Assembly: GCA_001942185.1 (NCBI GenBank)
Contig: MKJV01000076.1
Location: forward strand, 44,379-108,378
Reading direction: 5' to 3'
Length of the DNA: 64,000 nt
Origin: Pseudonocardia sp. CNS-004
GTDB lineage: Bacteria > Actinomycetota > Actinomycetes > Mycobacteriales > Pseudonocardiaceae
The position numbers and the translations under genes are program-made. The notes beneath the pieces were generated by a model, which was given only the letters and a program-made list of their open reading frames with translations, searched no databases and was not told where the DNA came from. Below are positions 57,612-64,000 of this stretch, piece by piece. Position 1 is the stretch's first letter; every line of letters begins with the position of its first letter.

Positions 57612-57763
57612 GTGAACGAGCGGTCCCGTTCTACTGCCCGTACTGCGGCGACGAGGACCTGCGCCCGTCGGAGGCGTCGCACGGCGCCTGGTACTGCGCG
57701 GCCTGCCTGCGCACGTTCTCGCTGAAGATGATCGGCATCGGAGTTCCGGAGGTTTCACGATGA
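57608..57763 (+). CDS. Small zinc-ribbon protein between sir and cysH
   Basis: A 51-residue protein missed by length cut-offs. Two CxxC knuckles (FYCPYCGDED and WYCAACLRTF) make a zinc ribbon or rubredoxin-like fold. ATG 57608 overlaps the sir stop and its own stop overlaps the cysH start (ATGA at both ends), so it is translated as part of the sulfate operon. A similar small protein occurs at this place in other actinobacteria as far as I recall. It could be a redox or metal partner of sulfite reductase or APS reductase; this is inference. Confidence 0.8.
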   Translation: MSERAVPFYCPYCGDEDLRPSEASHGAWYCAACLRTFSLKMIGIGVPEVSR

Positions 57764-58464
57764 GCCTGGCAACGGAAGTCGATCTGCGCGCGCTCGCCGA
57801 GCGCGGCGCCGAAGAGCTCGGACCGGACGCCACGGCGCAGCAGGTGCTCGCCTGGGCCGCCGAGACGTTCGGCAACCGTCTGATCGTGGCGTCGAACATG
57901 CAGGACGCGGTGCTCGTCGAGCTGGCCGCCAAGGCCCGGCCGGGCGTCGACGTCCTGTTCCTCGACACCGGCTACCACTTCGCCGAGACGATCGGCACCC
58001 GCGACGCCGTCGAGACCGTCTACGACGTGCGGATCGTGAACGCGACACCGGAGCACACGGTGGCCGAGCAGGACTCGCTGCTCGGCAAGGACCTGTTCGC
58101 CCGCGACCCGAACCAGTGCTGCGCGCTGCGCAAGGTCGCGCCGCTGCAGAACACCCTCGCGGGCTACGACGCCTGGGTCACCGGGGTGCGGAGGGTCGAG
58201 GCACCGACGAGGGCGAACACGCCGCTCGTCAGCTACGACGAGAAGTTCGGACTCGTGAAGATCAACCCGATCGCCGCGTGGACCGACGAGGAGATGGATG
58301 CCTACATCGCGGAACACAACGTGCTGGTGAACCCGCTCGTGGCCGAGGGCTACCCGTCCATCGGGTGCGCACCGTGCACGGCGAAGCCGGCCCCGGGCGC
58401 CGACAAGCGTTCCGGGCGCTGGGCGGGCACCGGCAAGATCGAGTGCGGGCTGCACGTCTCATGA
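57760..58464 (+). CDS. cysH: Adenylylsulfate (APS) reductase
   Basis: Thioredoxin-dependent reduction of APS to sulfite. Intact at 234 residues. PP-loop-type start [19 protein letters not shown] and [15 protein letters not shown]. The two Cys pairs that bind a [4Fe-4S] cluster, [10 protein letters not shown] and [10 protein letters not shown], mark it as the APS- rather than PAPS-using form. The catalytic Cys lies near the end in [12 protein letters not shown] 57760 overlaps the small ORF; the stop overlaps cysD (ATGA). Confidence 0.94.
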   Translation: MSLATEVDLRALAERGAEELGPDATAQQVLAWAAETFGNRLIVASNMQDAVLVELAAKARPGVDVLFLDTGYHFAETIGTRDAVETVYDVRIVNATPEHTVAEQDSLLGKDLFARDPNQCCALRKVAPLQNTLAGYDAWVTGVRRVEAPTRANTPLVSYDEKFGLVKINPIAAWTDEEMDAYIAEHNVLVNPLVAEGYPSIGCAPCTAKPAPGADKRSGRWAGTGKIECGLHVS

Positions 58465-59390
58465 CCGCCACCCTGCCGATGACGCCCGCGGTCGCACCGG
58501 CGCTCGACGCGCTGGACGCCCTCGAGAGCGAGGCCATCCACATCTTCCGCGAGGTCGCGGGCGAGTTCGACCGTCCGGTGATCCTCTTCTCCGGCGGCAA
58601 GGACTCCACGCTGCTGGTGCACCTTGCGGTCAAGGCGTTCGCACCCGCGCCCGTGCCGTTCGCGCTGCTCCACGTCGACACCGGGCACAACTACCCGGAG
58701 GTCATCGACTTCCGGGACCGGCTCGTCGAGCGGCTGGGCCTGCGGCTGGAGGTCGCACACGTCCAGGACTGGATCGACGACGGCAGGCTCGTCGAGCGCC
58801 CGGACGGCACCCGCAACCCGCTGCAGACCGTTCCGCTGCTCGACTCGATCAACGAGCACCGCTTCGACGCCGTCTTCGGCGGCGGGCGGCGCGACGAGGA
58901 ACGGGCGCGGGCCAAGGAACGGATCATGTCGCTGCGCGACGCGTTCGGCCGCTGGGACCCGCGCAAGCAGCGGCCCGAGCTGTGGAACCTCTACAACGGC
59001 CGGCACGCCCCCGGCGAGCACGTCCGGGTGTTCCCGATCTCCAACTGGACCGAGCTGGACGTCTGGCGCTACATCCAGCGCGAGGGCATCGAGCTGCCGG
59101 AGATCTACTTCGCCCACCAGCGCGAGGTGTTCCGGCGCGACGGGATGTGGCTGGCCGAGGGGCCGTGGGGCGGGCCGCGCGGTGCGGAGGCGCTCGTGAA
59201 GAAGTCGGTGCGCTACCGCACCGTCGGCGACGGCTCGTGCACCGGTGCGGTGGAGTCCACCGCCACCACGCTCGACGAGATCATCGCCGAGGTCACGGCG
59301 TCCCGGCTCACCGAGCGCGGCGCCACGCGTGCCGACGACCGGCTGTCCGAGGCCGCGATGGAGGACCGGAAGCGCGAGGGCTACTTCTGA
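58461..59390 (+). CDS. cysD: Sulfate adenylyltransferase subunit 2
   Basis: Catalytic subunit of ATP sulfurylase, forming APS from ATP and sulfate with CysN. Intact at 309 residues. PP-loop [20 protein letters not shown], then [40 protein letters not shown] and [16 protein letters not shown]. Its start overlaps the cysH stop and its stop overlaps the cysN ATG by one base (TGATG). Confidence 0.95.
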   Translation: MTATLPMTPAVAPALDALDALESEAIHIFREVAGEFDRPVILFSGGKDSTLLVHLAVKAFAPAPVPFALLHVDTGHNYPEVIDFRDRLVERLGLRLEVAHVQDWIDDGRLVERPDGTRNPLQTVPLLDSINEHRFDAVFGGGRRDEERARAKERIMSLRDAFGRWDPRKQRPELWNLYNGRHAPGEHVRVFPISNWTELDVWRYIQREGIELPEIYFAHQREVFRRDGMWLAEGPWGGPRGAEALVKKSVRYRTVGDGSCTGAVESTATTLDEIIAEVTASRLTERGATRADDRLSEAAMEDRKREGYF

Positions 59391-60699
59391 TGTCGCGAGA
59401 CCTTCTCCGGTTCGCCACGGCGGGCAGCGTGGACGACGGCAAGTCCACGCTGGTCGGGCGGCTGCTCTACGACACCAAGTCGGTGCTCGCCGACCAGATC
59501 GAGCCGTGCAGCGCGCCTCGGTGGACAAGGGGCTGGCCACGCCGGACCTGTCGCTGCTGGTCGACGGGCTACGCGCCGAGCGCGAGCAGGGCATCACCAT
59601 CGACGTCGCCTACCGCTACTTCGGCACCCCGACGCGCGAGTTCGTGCTCGCCGACACCCCCGGCCACGTGCAGTACACGCGCAACACGGTCACCGGCGCA
59701 TCCACCGCCGAGCTCGCCGTGCTGCTCGTCGACGCCCGCAACGGCGTCGTGGAGCAGACCCGCCGGCACGCGGCCGTGCTCGCGCTGCTGCGCGTCCCGC
59801 GGCTGGTGCTCGCCATCAACAAGATCGATCTCGTCGATTACGACGAGGCCGTGCTCGCCGCGATCGCGAAGGACTTCGCGGGCCTCGCCCGCTCGCTCGG
59901 GTTCGCCGACGACGCGGTCGTCACGATCCCGGTCTCCGCGCTGGTCGGCGACAACGTCGTGGAGCGCTCCGAGCACACCCCGTGGTACGAGGGGCCCACG
60001 CTGCTCGGCCACCTGGAGTCGGTGCCCGTCACCGGGCCCGAGGTGGCCGCGCCGTTCCGGATGCCGGTGCAGTACGTGATCCGCCCCCGGGGCGGTGCCG
60101 ATGCGCGCTCCGCCGACGCTGCGCGCGGCGACCTGCACGACTACCGCGGCTACGCGGGCCAGGTCGCCTCCGGCACGGTCGCGCCCGGCGACGAGGTCGT
60201 CGTGCTCCCCGGTGGCACGCGCACCACCGTGGCCGCCGTGGAGACCGCCGACGGGCCCCTCGATGCCGCCACCGCGGGCCGCAGCGTCACCGTGCTGCTC
60301 GCGGACGACATCGACATCTCCCGTGGGGACGTGCTCGCCTCGGCCGCCGAGCCGCCACGGCTCACCGACGAGCTGGACACCACCCTGTGCTGGCTCGCCG
60401 AGAAGCCGCTGCGCCCGGGCGCCCGGCTGCTGCTCAAGCACGGCACCCGCACCACGCCCGTGATCGTCGGTGCCGTCGGTGAGCGGCTGTCGCTCGACTC
60501 CGACGTCCCGACCTGGGAGCCGGCTCCGGAGCAGCTCGGGATCAACGACATCGCCCACGCGTCGCTGCGCACCGCCGACCCGCTGCCCGTCGACGACTAC
60601 GCCGACATCCGCGCCACCGGCAGCTTCCTGTTGATCGACCCGCCCACCGGCAACACGCTCGCCGCCGGGCTGGTCGGCACCCCGCTCGCGGTGCACTAG
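59390..60699 (+). CDS. cysN: Sulfate adenylyltransferase subunit 1, GTPase (frameshift)
   Basis: Regulatory GTPase of ATP sulfurylase, about 436 residues. G1 [20 protein letters not shown]3 [14 protein letters not shown]4 [10 protein letters not shown], then EF-Tu-like domains 2 and 3. There is no C-terminal APS kinase domain, so PAPS is not made here, consistent with an APS-type cysH. One missing G near 59503 is repaired as [20 protein letters not shown]. The TAG stop lies within the CTAG flank of a MITE-like element. Confidence 0.93.
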
Positions 60700-60859
60700 T
60701 GTCCCCCGCCGGAAGTTCGATGGGTAAGTCGGTGGATCCAGGTTCTCGCTGCGTGTGCCGGGCGGCGGCCCTCGTACCGGGCGTACTCGGGTCGTCGACC
60801 GGTGCGCGCAGCGTGGAGCTGAGCCGCCGAATTGTTCGGCGGACTTCCGGTGGGGGGCA
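60700..60859. mobile_element. MITE-like element with 20-bp terminal inverted repeats
   Basis: Terminal repeats TGTCCCCCGCCGGAAGTTCG (60700-60719) and the complement of TGCCCCCCACCGGAAGTCCG at the right end (60840-60859) match at 17 of 20 positions and enclose 160 bp. CTAG directly flanks both ends (60696-60699 and 60860-60863), fitting a 4-bp YTAR-type target duplication as produced by IS5-group elements. No transposase gene is inside. It separates cysN from the chelatase gene. Confidence 0.6.
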
Positions 60860-60865
60860 CTAGGC

Positions 60866-61621
60866 ATGTTCGGGAACCCCGCGCTCGTCGCGGTTGCACA
60901 CGGCAGCCGCGACCCGCGCTCGGCAGCCACCGTGGCCGAGCTGGTCGCCGAGGTGCGCAGGCAGCGGCCGGGGCTGGACGTCCGCCTGTCCTTCCTCGAC
61001 CTCTCCGCACCCCGGCTGCCGGACGTCCTCGACGGGGTCGCCGCCGACGGGCACCGGTCCGCCGTCGTGGTGCCGCTGCTGCTCGGGCACGCGTTCCACG
61101 CGCGCGTCGACGTGCCGGGTGCGGTCGCCACGGCCGCGGCCCGCCTCCCCGGCCTCGACATCACGATCAGCCCGGTGCTCGGCGGGCACCGCGGCCTCCC
61201 CACCGCAGCGCTGCGCCGCCTGGCGGCCGTCGCGGGACCGCTGCGCGATCCCGGCCTGGGTGTCGTGCTCGCCGCGATCGGGTCCTCCCACCCGGCGGCC
61301 AACGCCGCCGTCGCCGATGTCGTGGCGGGCTGGACCCGCACGTTCGGCTGGCACGGCGGCAGCCCGGCGTTCGCGACGGCGACCACGCCCACCGTCTCGG
61401 AGGCCGTCGCCGCGCTGCGGGCAGGCGGGGCCCGGCGGGTGGCCGTCGCGCAGTGGATCCTCGCGCCGGGTCTGTTGCCCGACCGCATCGTCCGCGACGC
61501 CACGGCCGCCGGTGCACCCGTCGCGGCGGCCCTCGGCGCCGATCCCGACGTCGCCGACGCGATACTGGCCCGGTACGACGCCCGCGCCGAAACACTGCTT
61601 TCCCGCAACCTCATTGCGTGA
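60866..61621 (+). CDS. Sirohydrochlorin chelatase (CbiX/SirB-like)
   Basis: Inserts iron (or cobalt) into sirohydrochlorin, making siroheme for the sulfite reductase. A 251-residue two-lobe CbiX protein. The active-site His lies in LVAVAHGSRDPRSAATVAEL, and the other candidate ligands in VVPLLLGHAFHARVDVPGAV. The second lobe starts VVLAAIGSSHPAANAAVADV. Corresponds to the chelatase gene beside cysH in mycobacteria. Its transcription from the cys operon may be interrupted by the MITE-like element upstream. Confidence 0.88.
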   Translation: MFGNPALVAVAHGSRDPRSAATVAELVAEVRRQRPGLDVRLSFLDLSAPRLPDVLDGVAADGHRSAVVVPLLLGHAFHARVDVPGAVATAAARLPGLDITISPVLGGHRGLPTAALRRLAAVAGPLRDPGLGVVLAAIGSSHPAANAAVADVVAGWTRTFGWHGGSPAFATATTPTVSEAVAALRAGGARRVAVAQWILAPGLLPDRIVRDATAAGAPVAAALGADPDVADAILARYDARAETLLSRNLIA

Positions 61622-61993
61622 AAGCGGAGAGCCTCGTCACCTTTCTCCGATCGGACCATTCTTCCCGGGCCTGACCAGGTCCTTCGCAGAAGTCCGGACA
61701 TTTGTCGGACGGTCCCGCAGCGCGGACACCTGCTTGTGGTCGACCGGTGGACAACGCACGATGGAGTGGTGTCGTCGACCGCGCAGGATGCGTCTTTCAC
61801 CCGCTCTGCGGGTGAAGCGTCGATGACGGCCAACCTCCTGCCGGACCTCGAACGGTTCTGGCCATCGCGGCGCTGCCACGCGTTCGACGAGTTCTGTCGC
61901 GGCTGAGCTCCTCCCGCCCGACCAGGCGCGCGGCCGACACCGTCGTGCCCTCCCCCGAACGCTCCGTCCCACCCCCTCACGGGAGTCCCCCGC
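61622..61993 (+). promoter_or_regulatory. Leader region of the TauE/SafE exporter gene
   Basis: A 372-bp stretch without a normal gene. It has a hairpin GTCC.GACA / TGTC.GGAC at about 61691-61710 and a perfect 9-bp hairpin TTCACCCGC / GCGGGTGAA with a 3-nt loop at 61796-61816. Two tiny overlapping open frames (61788-61826, 12 residues; 61823-61906, 27 residues with two Cys) lie beside the second hairpin. These features suggest a regulatory leader, but the peptides match no family I know. Confidence 0.35.
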
Positions 61994-62914
61994 ATGCGCA
62001 CCCTCATCGTCTTCGCCCTCGTGGGCTTCGGCGCCCAACTCGTCGACGGTGCCCTCGGCATGGCCTACGGCGTCACCTCGACGTCGTTGCTGCTGCTCGC
62101 AGGCACCAACCCCGCCACCGCGAGCGCGTCGGTGCACCTCGCGGAGGTCGGCACCACCCTCGCCGCGGGCGCCTCCCACTGGCGCTTCGGCAACGTCGAC
62201 TGGAAGCTCGTGCTGCGCCTCGGCGTGCCAGGCGCGATCGGTGCGTTCCTCGGCGCCACCGCGCTGTCGGCGCTGTCCACCGAGGACGCCGCGCCCTACA
62301 TGTCGGGTGTGCTCCTCGCGCTCGGCGTCTACATCCTGATCCGGTTCTCGGTGCGCCCCCCGCGGGTGTCGACGGCGCGGGTCTCGCCGCACCGCTCGAA
62401 GTTCCTGTCCCCGCTCGGGATGGTCGCCGGATTCGTCGACGCATCGGGCGGCGGAGGGTGGGGCCCGGTGGCCACGCCGGCGCTGCTCACCGCAGGCCGC
62501 ACCGCGCCGCGCACCGTGGTCGGTTCCGTCGACACCTCGGAGTTCCTCGTCGCGGTCGCCGCGAGCATCGGCTTCCTGATCGGGCTGGGTTCCGAGGTGC
62601 TCGACCCGTGGACGATCGGTGGTCTCCTGCTCGGCGGCGTGCTCGCCGCCCCCGTGGCGGCGTGGCTGGTCACCAAGATCCCCGCCCCGGTGCTCGGCAC
62701 CGCGGTGGGCGGGATCATCATCCTCACCAACACCCGCACGATCCTGCGCGCCTTCGACGTCGCCGACGGCGCCCGCACCCCGATCTACCTGGCGATCGTC
62801 GGCATCTGGGTCGCCGCCGTGGCCATTGCCGTCGCGAAGCTGCGGCAGGCGAGCGCCGAGCAGCCCGTCGAGCCCGTGGACGCCGAGCAGGCGCCCGTCA
62901 CGGCCCGGGACTGA
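61994..62914 (+). CDS. TauE/SafE (TSUP) family sulfite/organosulfonate exporter
   Basis: A 306-residue polytopic membrane protein with about eight helices in two repeats. The first is VFALVGFGAQLVDGALGMAY at residues 5-24, with the conserved VDGALGMAYG motif; the second repeat has PLGMVAGFVDASGGGGWGPV. Family members export sulfite, sulfoacetate or related anions. Placement directly after the sulfate assimilation block supports disposal of excess sulfite. It is preceded by a 372-bp leader with hairpins. Confidence 0.88.
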   Translation: MRTLIVFALVGFGAQLVDGALGMAYGVTSTSLLLLAGTNPATASASVHLAEVGTTLAAGASHWRFGNVDWKLVLRLGVPGAIGAFLGATALSALSTEDAAPYMSGVLLALGVYILIRFSVRPPRVSTARVSPHRSKFLSPLGMVAGFVDASGGGGWGPVATPALLTAGRTAPRTVVGSVDTSEFLVAVAASIGFLIGLGSEVLDPWTIGGLLLGGVLAAPVAAWLVTKIPAPVLGTAVGGIIILTNTRTILRAFDVADGARTPIYLAIVGIWVAAVAIAVAKLRQASAEQPVEPVDAEQAPVTARD

Positions 62915-63027
62915 GGGCCGGCGGGTGCTCACCCGGCGCCGGGACCGGGACCACGGCCGGGACGCGAGCGACCGCTGTCACGCGGTTCGCCCGCCCCGCC
63001 CGATCCCGACCCGCCTCGGAGGCACCC

Positions 63028-63246
63028 GTGTCCGGCTCCACCCGTGATTCCGTCCGCCGCTCCATCGCCGACAGCCTGCTGACCTCGCTCGAGGAGCTCG
63101 TGCGCCGTCACCGGGCTCTCGGCCCGCACACCGCGGACGGCTCGATGCTGCACGACCCGCTCCACGCCGAGCTCATCGCCGCCGAGGTCGCGCACGAACT
63201 GGCGGTGGCCCGCAGCGCGCTGCACCGCCACCCGCCGCTGCGCTGA
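63028..63246 (+). CDS. Small hypothetical protein
   Basis: A 72-residue mostly helical protein (SIADSLLTSLEELVRRHRAL, LIAAEVAHELAVARSALHRH). GTG 63028 has a good GGAGG ribosome-binding site 7 nt upstream, which is the main reason for calling it. No family recognised. It lies 113 bp after the exporter gene. Confidence 0.6.
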   Translation: MSGSTRDSVRRSIADSLLTSLEELVRRHRALGPHTADGSMLHDPLHAELIAAEVAHELAVARSALHRHPPLR

Positions 63247-63399
63247 CAGGCCGCCCGGCCAGCGTGTTGCGAGCGACGCGCCGTAGCCCCCGAGATCTCT
63301 TTCGGGTGAATCGTGACCCCTTTCGGTCCTGGTCGTTGCACTCCGTGCGGGCGCCGAGTGGCTCGACCACACGGACGAGGGAACGTCGATCGGGTGGAT

Positions 63400-64000
63400 A
63401 TGACGGTACGTAGTGCCAGGCTGGTCCGTGCTGCCCTGGCCGGGGCGGTCGTGTGCCTGATCGGGGTCGGAGTCGCGGCGCCGGCGCTCGCGGGCTCCGA
63501 TGACGGCGACTGTTCCGACGCCGGCCCGCTGCGCGCCCTGCTCGACCGCCCGGACTGCCCCGAGGCCACACCCGACCGCGCTTTCGAGCCCGGCACCCTG
63601 CTCGACCCGCAGTTCCCCGATTTCCCCGACTTCCCCGGCGTCGACGACGACTCTGACGACGACTCCGACGACGACTCCGACGACGAAGACGCGGACGAGG
63701 ACGACTCCGACGAGGACGAGGACGCGGACGAGGACGCCGGCACCGAGGAGTCCGCCTCCGAGGACGACGGCACGGACACCGCGGGCGCCGGCACCGACTC
63801 GGCCGACGGAGGATCCGGCGACGAGGACTCCGACGACTCCGACGGGGCCGAACTCGCCGCTGCCACCGACCCGACCCCCCGGCCCGCCACGAAAGCACCG
63901 GCGGACTCCGCGCGGGTGCCGCCGTCGCGCCGCGGTCAAAGCAACGGCGCCGGGAACCAGACGGTCGGGAACGACCGCGACGACCACCCCGGACTCGGTG
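63400..64000 (+). CDS. Secreted Asp/Ser-rich acidic protein (partial)
   Basis: Open to the right edge; 200 residues visible. A Sec signal peptide (VRAALAGAVVCLIGVGVAAP, then ALAG) is followed by a short Cys-containing segment (DDGDCSDAG, RPDCPEA) and a FPDFPDFPG turn. A long Asp/Ser/Glu-rich region with repeated DDDS units runs from about residue 85 to 150. After a Thr/Pro linker the basic-polar SNGAGNQTVGND continues off the window. Such DSD-type stretches are spacers or calcium-binding segments in surface proteins. ATG 63400 is chosen; GTG 63394 is in frame. No domain identified in the visible part. Confidence 0.7.
   Translation, partial: MTVRSARLVRAALAGAVVCLIGVGVAAPALAGSDDGDCSDAGPLRALLDRPDCPEATPDRAFEPGTLLDPQFPDFPDFPGVDDDSDDDSDDDSDDEDADEDDSDEDEDADEDAGTEESASEDDGTDTAGAGTDSADGGSGDEDSDDSDGAELAAATDPTPRPATKAPADSARVPPSRRGQSNGAGNQTVGNDRDDHPGLG

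Noticed and set aside
62929..63987. Val/Gly-rich minus-strand protein of 352 residues
   Set aside because: It is the complement of the Asp/Ser-rich secreted protein; the plus strand has a signal peptide and a plausible start.

Overview
The window is chromosomal DNA of a very GC-rich actinobacterium. GTG starts, frequent ATGA/GTGA overlaps, a Zur/SmtB pair, a mycothiol-type DinB protein and DUF3558/DUF4232/DUF5313 lipoproteins point to Pseudonocardiales, most likely Pseudonocardia (inference). The order dgt, glyS, smtB-zur, ybjN-like, uppS, recO, era, CBS protein-ybeY, phoH, rsmE-dnaJ-hrcA, hemW, sir-cysH-sirohydrochlorin chelatase is the backbone known from the dgt to cysH region of Mycobacterium tuberculosis. 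Accessory cassettes are interleaved between these housekeeping genes.

Layout. 1-10 kb: dgt (cut by the left edge), a DUF218 protein, XdhC, two CNNM/CBS transporters, glycyl-tRNA synthetase, an ArsR-SRPBCC pair, a winged-helix AlkZ-like protein, a monooxygenase-fold protein and smtB-zur. 10-24 kb: DUF1918, YbjN-like, uppS, DedA, a two-component system, an FAD monooxygenase, recO, a HugZ-like protein behind an iron box, TetR/P450, era, lhgO, CBS protein and ybeY. 25-40 kb: alditol oxidase, an FAH-family hydrolase, phoH, a mannoside uptake operon (GH38 mannosidase, binding protein, two permeases), a DUF4232 lipoprotein and a three-gene cassette (alpha/beta hydrolase, cyclase, ThDP enzyme). 39-50 kb: rsmE-dnaJ-hrcA, then a soluble NAD-linked molybdenum formate dehydrogenase operon fdsGBA-fdsD-moeA-fdhD. 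50-64 kb: lipoprotein, DinB, DUF5313 and OhrR-like genes, a beta-helix protein, hemW, the sulfate assimilation operon sir-smORF-cysH-cysD-cysN with a cysteine-containing leader peptide, a MITE-like element, sirohydrochlorin chelatase, a TauE/SafE exporter and an acidic secreted protein cut by the right edge.

Functional links. The sulfur block runs from APS synthesis (cysDN) through APS reduction (cysH) and sulfite reduction (sir) to siroheme iron insertion (chelatase) and possible sulfite export. The formate block carries its own molybdenum-cofactor and sulfurtransferase maturation genes. HrcA and DnaJ form a heat-shock pair.

Two properties dominate the raw sequence. First, about 25 genes, including essential ones, carry single-base frameshifts. 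Almost all are explained by one missing G or C in a short run, so I read them as sequence errors and annotate the genes as intact. Second, several families of short palindromic repeats lie at gene ends. Two of them also appear to have been inserted in frame inside genes (GH38 mannosidase and fdsB).
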